NCBI RefSeq assembly: GCF_900218035.1 | Contig: NZ_OBMR01000006.1 | Span: forward strand, 62,001 to 126,000 | DNA: 64,000 nucleotides | DNA from: Pseudobutyrivibrio ruminis DSM 9787 | GTDB taxonomy: Bacteria; Bacillota; Clostridia; Lachnospirales; Lachnospiraceae | Reading direction: 5' to 3' | Part shown: piece after piece, positions 55,130 to 64,000 of the stretch | How the letters are laid out: every line of letters begins with the position of its first letter | How positions within the stretch are numbered: the stretch's first letter is position 1 | Position numbers and translations under genes: made by a program | The notes under the pieces: model-generated | Seen by the model: only the letters and a program-made list of their open reading frames with translations | What the model was told of the DNA's origin: nothing | Databases searched by the model: none

Positions 55130-55193
55130 ATATGACCTCCTTGTCACCATCAACATGTATTTATTGTGATAGTTATGTGTTTTTTCCGTGAAC

Positions 55194-55222
55194 ATTATAT
55201 ACGCCTAATTTGTAACAATCAA
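55194..55222 (-). promoter_or_regulatory. Promoter of the B-repeat/Ig-like surface protein gene
   Basis: On the minus strand TTGATT (55217-55222) and a perfect TATAAT (55194-55199) are separated by 17 bp, about 65 bp before the start at 55129. Confidence 0.7.
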
Positions 55223-55247
55223 TAGCTATTTTCTGAAAAATAAGAAA

Positions 55248-55271
55248 ATAGCGAGGCATATGCCTCGCTAT
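55248..55271 (-). terminator. Terminator of the second LRR surface protein gene
   Basis: A perfect palindrome with 12-base arms (ATAGCGAGGCAT / ATGCCTCGCTAT) is followed on the minus strand by TTTTCTTATTTTT. Its core GCGAGGC / GCCTCGC is shared with the terminator at 60112-60136. Confidence 0.82.
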
Positions 55272-55278
55272 CTAAACA

Positions 55279-58200
55279 TTATTTTGATATATCTTTTGCC
55301 GTTATCTTGAACGTTATTGTCTTTTGTCCATAGAAACCTGCATTACCATTTCCGCAAATTACAACAGATGCTGTTCCCACTTTTTTATTATTCATATAAG
55401 AATTATATCTAATTGTATATCCATCATCAGGAACTACCTCACCATTAACTGTGAGCTCAATATCCGATTTCGAGATTGTGATAGGTAACTCTTTATCATA
55501 TTTTGAAGTTGTTTTTTGTTCTTTTACAATAGGTTTCACCTTTGCTTTGGATAAATCTTTTCCATCAATAACAAGGATTTTATCATTGTACACGCCACCT
55601 TCATAGTTACCCTTCAACTTCACCAATACTTTTATCACAGTACCTGCTGGAACAATATCTTTTTTACCTACTGTCTCACCAGCCTTTCTTAGCAATGAAT
55701 TCCCCTCTTTTTCTACATCCACTGTAGTATCATTTACATATGTGTAGACAAGATTAGAATCATAATCTCTACCTGCTTTAAGTTGTACTCCTCCTGGTGC
55801 AAAAACCTGAACAGTTGATTTATTTAATCCTGGTGTTTTCTTATATGAAATATTTGAAAATGATACATAATTTGCAATAACCTTAGAGGTATTTTTCTGG
55901 ATTGTATATTCATATACAATTTTGCCCTTATATCTTCCCGTGCCAGTAATAATCATTTGAGCTTTTCCAACTCTTTTATTATTTTTATATGTTATTGTAT
56001 AATCATTACCCTTATACAAATTAACATTTCCGGCTTTAAACTGTGATACAGAAGGTCCAACTCCATTTGGAGTGTAGTTAAATGTGTTCGCACTAACTGT
56101 TAGCTTAGTATCTGTTGTAAATGCACTAGTGTCTGATTTAAGCTTAACAGTATAATCTTTCGAAATATCATATTTTTCAGGCGTGAAAGTTATAGTTTTC
56201 TTGCCTTTAAAATATCCTGATCTTCCAAAAATATTCACAGTTACATTACCACTAGTTTTATCGAACTTTGTAGTATAATAGTACCTATACTGGTCATTAC
56301 TTGCAGCATCCCGCTGTTTACCTACTAACTCTTCACCTTTATATGAAACTTTTAATACATTCTCTATATTAGAATTTCCATCAACAATCTTTAGTCCTTC
56401 AGCCTTAACTGTAGCTTTGTTAATATCTGGTAACTTCATGTCTATTACTACAGTTTTTGATCCTATAAAATAATTATAAGCGCCATTTACTGGTTTAAAT
56501 GTTGCTACAATCTTTCCCTCACTATATTTATAAGCCAAATCAATAGTATAATCCGTACCTCGTTTTAATATATTATTAGCATCTTTCTTTTTTGCTGCTG
56601 CTGGGGTTCTATACACTGAAAATAAATTACATACCTCGCTGTTATTTGTTGAATTCCCTCTTTTTACATATTTAAAAATTTCATCTGCTGTTGGCGCTAT
56701 TACACCTACAGATGACATCGAAGTTCCCTTAATTTTAATCGTCTTCGAAAGAGTTCCATAATAATCTGAACCAGGCATAGCTTCAAACACAACAGTTCCG
56801 ACAGGGCCATCATTTTTTGAACTCATAGCATAATCTATACCCAGTCTCAGGATTTTATCATTATACTTAAGATATGTGATTTCATAATTTGATGTCTCTA
56901 AGGTCGATGTCATATTAAGCCGAGCCAGCTGATTCATATCTATTGTTGCCGGAAGACCACATTTACACTTACTTAAAGGTATTTTATCTGTGATTTCTAC
57001 CGTGTATTTGTATGTTCCTTTAAGATTACCTTTGCCAGTAACGGTTGCTTGATACTTTCCAACTGCTTTGAATGCGTCGCTATCATAATTATCTAGCTTT
57101 TTATTTGTTCCAGGAAAGTCAATTGTATAATTAGCGTCTTTTATTACTATTTCTTTTCCATTTGCGTCTTTATATTTTAGGACAACCTTTGGTGTCTGAA
57201 CCTTTCCGTTGTACCCTAATGTAATATCTTCAATCTTCTCTTTATTATAAACTGCATATACCTCACCAGTTGAAAGGTTATTCAAATTAATAGGCTCTAT
57301 TTCAAATTCGTAATTGAAGGTTCCTTTATACTTTCCCTTACCTTTAATAACTGCTGTGGCTGTACCTGCATTTACATTGTTTTTGTATGTTATAGTATAG
57401 TCACTGCCTTCCTGCATTTCGTATGTATGATAGAATACCTTTTTTTCATTGCTAAGCTTTACCTGATTCCCTGTATAGCTATACGTATTCTTAACATAAG
57501 TAGTTCCATATGGGTAAAGACTCTTTACATCGTAGACCCAAATCCCTGCAGGAATATCATCTTTACTTGAAAATCCCATTTTCTCGAAAATGGAACCGTA
57601 AACATCTCCAAAAGCCGGCATACCATCACTGAAATATGGATATAATGTTATATCTTCGGTTATTGGTACTGCTGCTCCAAATATCTTTTTATGCTCTGGG
57701 TCTGTTGTCCAATATTTTTCACTTATATTGTTTTTACGAGCACTAAAATCTGGATAGTATGTCTCACCTTTATTTATTATTACAGGATCATGTGTAGAAG
57801 TGTCGCACCCAGTCAAATCAAAAGATATTGTAACTGTTTTATTCTTCTTTATTAATTTGTAATAAGTGCTCTTAGAAACAATATCTCTAACCGCTATACC
57901 ATCCCAGCTAGCATCATCAGAGTTTACGGTAATAGTTACATGATTATAATAGTTTTCTGTCCATGAACTGTGGAATCTAGGTAGAGGTCCATTAAAATAA
58001 ATATTTTCTAACCTTCCAGTCTGATATAATGATTCCTTACCTATATATTCAACGCTTTTTCCATATGTAATGCTAGTAATTGATAAACAATTTCTGAATG
58101 TATAAGCATAGATATTCTTAACACCATTTCCAATTACTATCGAGTCAAATTCTGCGCACTTCATAAATGCACCCTGACCTATATACGTAACACTATCTGG

Positions 58201-59997
58201 AATTGTAAGTGTCCCCGTTAGATATCGTGCATTCCAAAATGCGTATGAGCCAATACTAGTAAGACCCGATGGCAATGTTAGAGGCCCTGTAAAGCAAGAT
58301 TTTCTTTTTAATACATTTCCTCTTATATCTTCTGTGCCATCAAGACTGACATCAACCGCAAAGGCATAATCACCTATGCTAGTAAGGTTCTTTGACAACG
58401 TCAAACTACATAAGTTGTTGTAGGTATATGTATTATATTTTTGTACAGTTAAATTGTTAAAGGCGTAATCACCTATAATAACTGCAGATGACAAATTGAT
58501 TCCCAAATTACCATCTTTCATATTGGAAAAACTTGCTGTATCAAATGCATGATTTCCTATATATTTCACATTTGACAAAAATCCCATGCTAAGATTGTAA
58601 TCGCTTCTATTACCTCCAAATGCAGCATTCAGAATTGCTTCTTTAAATGCCCCATCGCCTATAGTGACTAATGATGTTGGAATAGAAATATCCGCAATCC
58701 TTGCATTTGCAAATGCATATGCTCCTATGCTTGTTACACCTGAATTAATGGTTAATTTATAAAGGTCTCCAGTATACTCATACCAAGGAGCCCTATTTGT
58801 ATTACTGTAGTTATACATTTCACCATTACCAGCTATAGTAAGGCTATGTGCATTAATATCATATGTATATGTAAGATTATCTCCGCATTTTCCAGTCACA
58901 TTAGACTGTTTTTCCGCTCCTATCGGCTGCCATGAAACGGAATAGAACCTATTAGCAACAGCATTTCTTTTGCTCTCAGCAAATGTCTTATTATCTGCTG
59001 GGTAATATGCTGTTACTGACATTGCTCCAAACGCGTTAGTCCCCATGGTTGGCATATTTCCAGTAAACTCAATTGCTCTAAGATCGCTCATTTCAGAAAA
59101 AGCATATTTTCCAATAGAACTAAGCTTTGATGGAAATACTATTCTGTTGCCAACCATTGCACTATAAAATACTCTATTTCCAATCTTTGTAAGACCAGTT
59201 CCTAGTGTAAGGCGGTCAATACTGGTGTTGTAAAAAGCCCAGTCATTTATTGTTTTAACTGTAGATGGTAAAGTTACTTCTTTTACACTTAATAATGGTA
59301 TTGCAAACTTTCCAATAGATGTAATACCTTCCCCCACAACAACCGAATCTACTTGAGGTATATAATGTCCACCATCTGATGATGGAATATACCATTCCGG
59401 AAACTTAGTGGAAGAATAGTCTGGAATTGCCCCCGTTCCCTCAAACTTCAAGACTTTATTAGTGTAGTCTATCGTATATGTAATATTTGTTCCTTTGATT
59501 ACACCCTGCACATTTTCTTTTTTACTAGCACCAACTAATCTCAGAGGATTTACGTTTTCAATAATTTCTAGTTCCTCTGGCTCCATATCATCTGTTGCAG
59601 TAAGTGCTGGTACAGATTCTGGTTCCTCTGACTGAGTCTCCTCTGAAACTTCTTCAGACTGTTCCTCTGAATTCTCTTCTGTAGTTTCTTCTGAAAATAT
59701 TTCAGAGCTTTCTTCTCCACCTTCCACGGTGTTTTCTTCCGATATTACCTCATCTGTAGAATTACCCGCATTTTCTTCTACAGAAGGTTCCTCGGAATCA
59801 GTTGCCCCCTCTTCATTTGTAGTTGTACTTTCTTCGTTTGGAATTTCAGGATTCTCCTGATCTGATGGCTGGTCTGCCACCTCGTTTTGAATTTGTGCTT
59901 CTTCCGTGGCTTCTGTTGCGTATGATGGAATGCTACTAGAAAACAGTAGTACGCAAACAAGAGAAACAGCCACTAAGCGTTTCACTACTTTTAACAT
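55279..59997 (-). CDS. Large exported BspA-type leucine-rich-repeat surface protein
   Basis: This 1,572-residue protein has a signal peptide (to about 28), an acidic Ser/Glu linker (about 30-150), then two copies of a short unit (e.g. LTYTYDINAHSLTIAGNGEM) each followed by LRR_5/BspA repeats (e.g. VTSIGAYAFANARIADISIP). A B-repeat-like unit comes next, then many Ig-like modules with DYTITYKNN...G.A.V.IKGKGKYKGT. The final module is the conserved type shared by the other exported proteins. GGGAGAG precedes the start. It is probably a surface adhesin. Confidence 0.84.
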   Translation of the reverse strand: MLKVVKRLVAVSLVCVLLFSSSIPSYATEATEEAQIQNEVADQPSDQENPEIPNEESTTTNEEGATDSEEPSVEENAGNSTDEVISEENTVEGGEESSEIFSEETTEENSEEQSEEVSEETQSEEPESVPALTATDDMEPEELEIIENVNPLRLVGASKKENVQGVIKGTNITYTIDYTNKVLKFEGTGAIPDYSSTKFPEWYIPSSDGGHYIPQVDSVVVGEGITSIGKFAIPLLSVKEVTLPSTVKTINDWAFYNTSIDRLTLGTGLTKIGNRVFYSAMVGNRIVFPSKLSSIGKYAFSEMSDLRAIEFTGNMPTMGTNAFGAMSVTAYYPADNKTFAESKRNAVANRFYSVSWQPIGAEKQSNVTGKCGDNLTYTYDINAHSLTIAGNGEMYNYSNTNRAPWYEYTGDLYKLTINSGVTSIGAYAFANARIADISIPTSLVTIGDGAFKEAILNAAFGGNRSDYNLSMGFLSNVKYIGNHAFDTASFSNMKDGNLGINLSSAVIIGDYAFNNLTVQKYNTYTYNNLCSLTLSKNLTSIGDYAFAVDVSLDGTEDIRGNVLKRKSCFTGPLTLPSGLTSIGSYAFWNARYLTGTLTIPDSVTYIGQGAFMKCAEFDSIVIGNGVKNIYAYTFRNCLSITSITYGKSVEYIGKESLYQTGRLENIYFNGPLPRFHSSWTENYYNHVTITVNSDDASWDGIAVRDIVSKSTYYKLIKKNKTVTISFDLTGCDTSTHDPVIINKGETYYPDFSARKNNISEKYWTTDPEHKKIFGAAVPITEDITLYPYFSDGMPAFGDVYGSIFEKMGFSSKDDIPAGIWVYDVKSLYPYGTTYVKNTYSYTGNQVKLSNEKKVFYHTYEMQEGSDYTITYKNNVNAGTATAVIKGKGKYKGTFNYEFEIEPINLNNLSTGEVYAVYNKEKIEDITLGYNGKVQTPKVVLKYKDANGKEIVIKDANYTIDFPGTNKKLDNYDSDAFKAVGKYQATVTGKGNLKGTYKYTVEITDKIPLSKCKCGLPATIDMNQLARLNMTSTLETSNYEITYLKYNDKILRLGIDYAMSSKNDGPVGTVVFEAMPGSDYYGTLSKTIKIKGTSMSSVGVIAPTADEIFKYVKRGNSTNNSEVCNLFSVYRTPAAAKKKDANNILKRGTDYTIDLAYKYSEGKIVATFKPVNGAYNYFIGSKTVVIDMKLPDINKATVKAEGLKIVDGNSNIENVLKVSYKGEELVGKQRDAASNDQYRYYYTTKFDKTSGNVTVNIFGRSGYFKGKKTITFTPEKYDISKDYTVKLKSDTSAFTTDTKLTVSANTFNYTPNGVGPSVSQFKAGNVNLYKGNDYTITYKNNKRVGKAQMIITGTGRYKGKIVYEYTIQKNTSKVIANYVSFSNISYKKTPGLNKSTVQVFAPGGVQLKAGRDYDSNLVYTYVNDTTVDVEKEGNSLLRKAGETVGKKDIVPAGTVIKVLVKLKGNYEGGVYNDKILVIDGKDLSKAKVKPIVKEQKTTSKYDKELPITISKSDIELTVNGEVVPDDGYTIRYNSYMNNKKVGTASVVICGNGNAGFYGQKTITFKITAKDISK

Positions 59998-60111
59998 ATA
60001 ACTTCTCTCCCTTTGATATTTGGTAATTAACTCGACATCCCAAGATTAGCATACTGGCATGTGCGATTCAATGTTTTCAGTTAAATTCTTTTAATCTATT
60101 TGAACAAAATA

Positions 60112-60136
60112 AGAGCGAGGCTGGATGCCTCGCTCT
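60112..60136 (-). terminator. Terminator of the partial beta-helix-like protein gene
   Basis: A 10-bp stem AGAGCGAGGC / GCCTCGCTCT with a five-base loop is followed on the minus strand by TATTTTGTTC. Confidence 0.8.
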
Positions 60137-60152
60137 GGATGTTAAATATCTG

Positions 60153-63100
60153 CTATTCTATACTACTATTAATCAAATTTAACACACTATTTTTACCTTT
60201 TTGAATTTTACATGGTTTTGACAAATATCCATTACTGCCCATATATATGTTCTCGAAATATACTTTTTGATTAGCACCTAATTTAAGTACCAACTGCTTT
60301 TTACCATCATAATACAAGCCCGAAACATTCTCAGACCTAACAGTGAATACAGGTGCTTTCGATACATTTGGTATACTATAAGTATCTACAAAAGAGTTCT
60401 CATATATACCTTCTGGAAGATTCTCAACTGGAGATACAGTTAATGTATAGTTGGCCTTTGGTAAAATGTTATTAATCTCATTTACTGCATCTGAGTACTT
60501 GCAATAAGTACCATATGTTTTTCCCGTATCATCTGTTAAAACGAAATTATCAGCACTCTTACTTGAGTTCGTATTGTAGTAAACCGTACCATCCTTCTTT
60601 AATATTTTATTGTCGATTGATGAGATAGAATTATCACCACAACGATAATAGAATGTTGGTTTTCCGTCTTCATCGGCCATAACACCATTTGTAGTTTTAA
60701 ACAAAGGCATAGCAAGATTTGTACCACCAATTATTTCACTACAATCTATTACGTCTTGGTATTCATATATATCTTCTACATAATCCTCTTTGAAGTAATA
60801 ATCATGAGCACATTGTCCAAAGTATAATTTGCCACCTTCACGATTTATTCCATTAATAATGGTTGCATTGGTGGTTGCACTTGTAACTATGTATGAATTC
60901 CTCTTCTGTTTGTAATTTACACTTGTTCTAAACTCGTTAGTTCCATCTATCTGATCAATTCTACCTAAAGATACTTTTTTACAACAAACAATATTTGAAT
61001 TATCAAGGGTTAGTGTTCCAACTTTAGTAATGTCATAAATTGCACTGAAATCTTCTATATCTTCCAAATACACATTGCTGTTCTTTCCTTCGCCTGAGCC
61101 TTTTATACTTCCAACACATATGTATCTGTATTTTTGAGGTTCACTGTTCCAGTTACACTTTCCACTGAACTTAAGCGTATAATCATATATTTCAAAATTC
61201 ATTGCCTTGTCATCACAATACACAGCAAAATCTTTAAATACAGTATCGCAAGTAAGTTTCAAATTATCATTAGTATATGTAAAAACATTTAACTCAGCTG
61301 TAGGTGAAACGTTTCCAAATACCAAACCTGCTGCGCATTTTGCTTTTGGAACTATCAGTTTTTCTGGTGCAGGAGTCTCCACAAGTGGAGCCACTAAATA
61401 AAATGCTTTTGAATCTTTTCTCGTATTAATCTCATCAATAGCTTCTTTCAAAGTTGCAAATGTAGCAAGCTCAACTCTATTAGAAGTATCATCCAAATTG
61501 TCTATTTCATATAGACCATAGTTTTCTTCCAATGTGTTTTCGTCAACCAAGTAGATAGAACCATTCTTCTTACATGTCAATGCATCCGGTTGTTTATCAT
61601 CCACATACATAAAGCTGTTGTTAGCAGCCTTTGGAGCCTTCACGATTTGATAGAATGGTTTGTTGTGTACAAGCACATTATCTGCATAACCACTGTAAGT
61701 AGCGTCATCTCCACCTACAGTAACATAGCCTTGTTCCTTATCCTTGTACATCAAGCAAATACCTAGAGCAGGAACGTCAACTCCTTCAACTGTTTTCTTG
61801 CTTGATATAATTTTATTTGCAACACTGATATTTGAAGTTACTTTTGTTGCTACTAAACTTCCATCTACCTTTTTTGTCGAAACACTACTTGTTCCAATGA
61901 ATGTTCCAAAATCCGAGCCAGTATATTCAAGATTTCCTACATTTGTTTTTCCAAGCACTGTAACTGCTGGATTTGAAAATTTCAATGTTCCAACTTTATC
62001 TATATTTCCCCAAACAAAGAAATTCATTGGGCAGTCTGTAGCGAACCCACTATTATTAATCACAATAGCTGATGTTCCATTGACATTACTACCTTTTACA
62101 TTTCCGATTCTGTCTTCAGATGTTGTAACGTCAGACATAAATAATTTAAAGTTGCCTAGATTTATGTCCAGTTTAGTGTTAACACCCTTATTATTTTTAT
62201 TGTCACCTATTACTACATTCTTTAATACTAGATTAGTTTTTAATGTAATCGCATTCTTTGTTAGTAACTGATACTTCTTTGTTTCATCTGCTGGTCTGAT
62301 AGTAATTTGATTAGCTTTAGAAGCGGTTGTTACATTTTCTTTTATACTAGTTGAAGCATCTGAGCCGTCCATCGCTGTATCAATTATAATTATGTAATTC
62401 TTTGATGCACTTCCCGACTTATCAATTTCTGCAAAAGCTTCCTTCAATGTTGCATATGTTCCCCAAGAACATTTTGCTGATTCTGCACCTTCGAATACTT
62501 CTACAGGCCTAATTGCAGGATCAAAATCCAACTGCAACGCATTACCAACTTTCTTTGTTGTAAATGCTACAGTCACATCACTTCCACTAGTAGTTCTTCC
62601 AACAACGAAATAACATGCAGGTATCTGTTTTCCACTTACTATAGCCTTGTTCTCATAGTCAGCTGCCTTTTCGTAATTATTCTCCGTCAAATATTTTGGC
62701 AACAAATTAATTGCATACTGGCTAATCTTAACCTTATGTGTTTTGTCTCCAATTGTGTTTTTAGCATTAAGTTCTACACTTGAAGTTTTAGCATTTACTG
62801 TACCTGTAATACTAATTTTATTCTTATAGTCTGTACCATAGCTAATGCTGTTATTTGCATCTAACGATTCAATATTCTTGATAGTAACAGTGGTCTTTAC
62901 ATCAATTGTTGCCGACTCAAGATTGGCTGTTCCAGTAACGGCTATTCCACCGTTCTCTGAAATAATTAGGCAGTTTTCCACATCTAAGTTAAAAACAGAA
63001 ATAGCACCTGTGGATTTAATGTTTCCACAATCTACAAATCTCAAAGTTCCCTTGTCGCTATTTGCTATAGATGCATATGTATTCTGAATGTTTACATTCT

Positions 63101-64000
63101 TGAATGTAACCTGATAACCTGCTGTATTTAGCTTTGCCTTTGTGTTATCTGAAGCTAAACTAATATTTTCAAAAGTAACATTACATGTAGTAGCAAGGTC
63201 TGCGCCATGTTTTATCTCTACTGATGGTGTTTTGCCTTTAACCGTAATTCCTGCTGTCTTTTTTGCATTAGGAAAGACTAGCTTTTTCTCATCAATATTT
63301 TCTAAAACAGTAATTGTGTATGTTGCATTCTTTTGATTGAGTTTATTAATGTAATTAACCACACCTGTCCAAGATGCAAATTTCGACATAGATATGTATG
63401 CTTCCGGACTTGAAAGTTCAATTATACACTTACCAACAATTATTCCTCCAACCACATCGTCATAATAATAGTCTGAGGATACTGTACTGTTTGCTGGCTG
63501 TACTATTTCTATAACAGATGTTGTCTCTCCAAGCTCAGCGTTGGTTGTATTAAATAAAACAGACTCTAGTGGTGTATCAATCAATACATCCTTTGCATTT
63601 AATGTTTCAAACTTAATACTAAACGAACTAAGTGGGGCAACACTATTTATTGCAAGCTTGGTGTTTGCGTACTTTGCAATTGTTGCTGAGCCTTCACCGC
63701 TCTCATCCGCTATAGCCCCTAGCTTATTAATATTCGCATCACTTATAACCTTGAGTGTGTTATCCGCTCCAATATAGACATTATCTACAGTAACCGATTT
63801 AATTTTAAAATCAGCGTTGGCCGTAGCAAAAATACCACCTGTAGACGAATCCTTAACGCTCAGCTTAGACCAATCACCACCATCTGATATAGTCATACTA
63901 TGACCATTTACGTCGATACTAGTATCTGCATTTTTACCTGCTACCAAAGTTATATTTTTGAATGCAGTGTTTGTTGACAGCGCTATATTACCCGTATAAG
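60153..64000 (-). CDS. Large beta-helix-like exported protein, N-terminus beyond the window
   Basis: The frame remains open to the right-hand edge, so the start and any signal peptide are outside. The visible 1,280 residues are made of four repeats of about 310-330 residues. Each begins with a motif such as GTYATLKEAFAEID, TFATLKEAIDEIN, KFASWTGVVNYIN or YCKYSDAVNEIN. Each then passes through an Ile/Val-rich strand, a KLVFPNAK-like segment and NVTFENISL-type rungs. Asn/Thr/Val periodicity suggests a right-handed beta-helix, as in pectate-lyase-like adhesins. The fourth repeat ends after about 115 residues. The C-terminal module shared by the five neighbours is absent. Fold and function are inferred. 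Confidence 0.6.
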   Translation of the reverse strand, partial: YTGNIALSTNTAFKNITLVAGKNADTSIDVNGHSMTISDGGDWSKLSVKDSSTGGIFATANADFKIKSVTVDNVYIGADNTLKVISDANINKLGAIADESGEGSATIAKYANTKLAINSVAPLSSFSIKFETLNAKDVLIDTPLESVLFNTTNAELGETTSVIEIVQPANSTVSSDYYYDDVVGGIIVGKCIIELSSPEAYISMSKFASWTGVVNYINKLNQKNATYTITVLENIDEKKLVFPNAKKTAGITVKGKTPSVEIKHGADLATTCNVTFENISLASDNTKAKLNTAGYQVTFKNVNIQNTYASIANSDKGTLRFVDCGNIKSTGAISVFNLDVENCLIISENGGIAVTGTANLESATIDVKTTVTIKNIESLDANNSISYGTDYKNKISITGTVNAKTSSVELNAKNTIGDKTHKVKISQYAINLLPKYLTENNYEKAADYENKAIVSGKQIPACYFVVGRTTSGSDVTVAFTTKKVGNALQLDFDPAIRPVEVFEGAESAKCSWGTYATLKEAFAEIDKSGSASKNYIIIIDTAMDGSDASTSIKENVTTASKANQITIRPADETKKYQLLTKNAITLKTNLVLKNVVIGDNKNNKGVNTKLDINLGNFKLFMSDVTTSEDRIGNVKGSNVNGTSAIVINNSGFATDCPMNFFVWGNIDKVGTLKFSNPAVTVLGKTNVGNLEYTGSDFGTFIGTSSVSTKKVDGSLVATKVTSNISVANKIISSKKTVEGVDVPALGICLMYKDKEQGYVTVGGDDATYSGYADNVLVHNKPFYQIVKAPKAANNSFMYVDDKQPDALTCKKNGSIYLVDENTLEENYGLYEIDNLDDTSNRVELATFATLKEAIDEINTRKDSKAFYLVAPLVETPAPEKLIVPKAKCAAGLVFGNVSPTAELNVFTYTNDNLKLTCDTVFKDFAVYCDDKAMNFEIYDYTLKFSGKCNWNSEPQKYRYICVGSIKGSGEGKNSNVYLEDIEDFSAIYDITKVGTLTLDNSNIVCCKKVSLGRIDQIDGTNEFRTSVNYKQKRNSYIVTSATTNATIINGINREGGKLYFGQCAHDYYFKEDYVEDIYEYQDVIDCSEIIGGTNLAMPLFKTTNGVMADEDGKPTFYYRCGDNSISSIDNKILKKDGTVYYNTNSSKSADNFVLTDDTGKTYGTYCKYSDAVNEINNILPKANYTLTVSPVENLPEGIYENSFVDTYSIPNVSKAPVFTVRSENVSGLYYDGKKQLVLKLGANQKVYFENIYMGSNGYLSKPCKIQKGKNSVLNLINSSIE

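Noticed and set aside
31332-64000. LPXTG-type sorting signals or C-terminal membrane anchors in the large exported proteins
   Set aside because: The visible C-termini were read and end in short polar tails such as VAKKL, GAKSL or AKDISK; none has the motif or a hydrophobic tail.
1-64000. tRNA, rRNA, CRISPR arrays and prophage genes
   Set aside because: None was recognised on either strand by reading the intergenic regions.

Overview
The window looks like a chromosomal segment of a low-GC Firmicute, most likely a Lachnospiraceae relative of Butyrivibrio or Pseudobutyrivibrio. This is inferred from the AT-rich sequence, strong AAGGAGG-type ribosome sites, a Gly/Asn-rich exported protein repertoire (BspA-type LRRs, InlB-type B repeats, papain-like proteases) and a gut-type choloylglycine hydrolase. 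No rRNA, tRNA or CRISPR array was seen. Apart from the TspO gene, essentially every gene is on the minus strand.

Region 1 (1-12.5 kb) is housekeeping membrane and signalling genes mixed with accessory DNA. It holds a Na+/Ca2+ exchanger, a TspO protein, a PhoP/PhoR-like two-component pair and a Na+/phosphate cotransporter gene broken by an IS66-family element. The IS has matching 8-bp target duplications, so the original start of the transporter can be reconstructed. Three toxin-antitoxin modules lie around it: an MqsR-like/Panacea pair with palindromic operators and look-alike flanking terminators, hicAB, and a DUF2281-PIN-XRE operon. A PsiE-like protein and a flavin reductase-rubredoxin fusion lie between the second and third modules.

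Region 2 (12.7-31.1 kb) is a surface-glycan locus. The distal part carries two GT4 and three GT2 glycosyltransferases, a Wzx-like flippase, two acyltransferase-3 proteins, a GT39-like membrane protein and an MBOAT/SGNH-like acyl-transfer pair. After a promoter/terminator junction near 17.1 kb come a DegT aminotransferase, a GT2 and a phosphoglycosyl transferase, followed in the same direction by a NimA-like flavoprotein and a choloylglycine (bile-salt) hydrolase. Runs of six to nine G on the coding strand occur only in this locus. Five lie inside reading frames and one lies directly before the nim start codon, which suggests multi-gene phase variation.

Region 3 (31.3-64 kb) is a row of six giant exported proteins of about 1,260 to 2,510 residues. 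The five complete ones each have a signal peptide and an acidic Glu/Ser/Thr-rich linker, then different display modules (LRRs, B repeats or a papain-like protease, Ig-like domains). All five finish with the same kind of C-terminal modules, although none has a sorting motif. The sixth is a beta-helix-like protein cut by the window edge. Together the two right-hand regions look like a cell-surface coat: a variable polysaccharide or glycan next to a family of large modular surface proteins that may be held by a shared C-terminal module.
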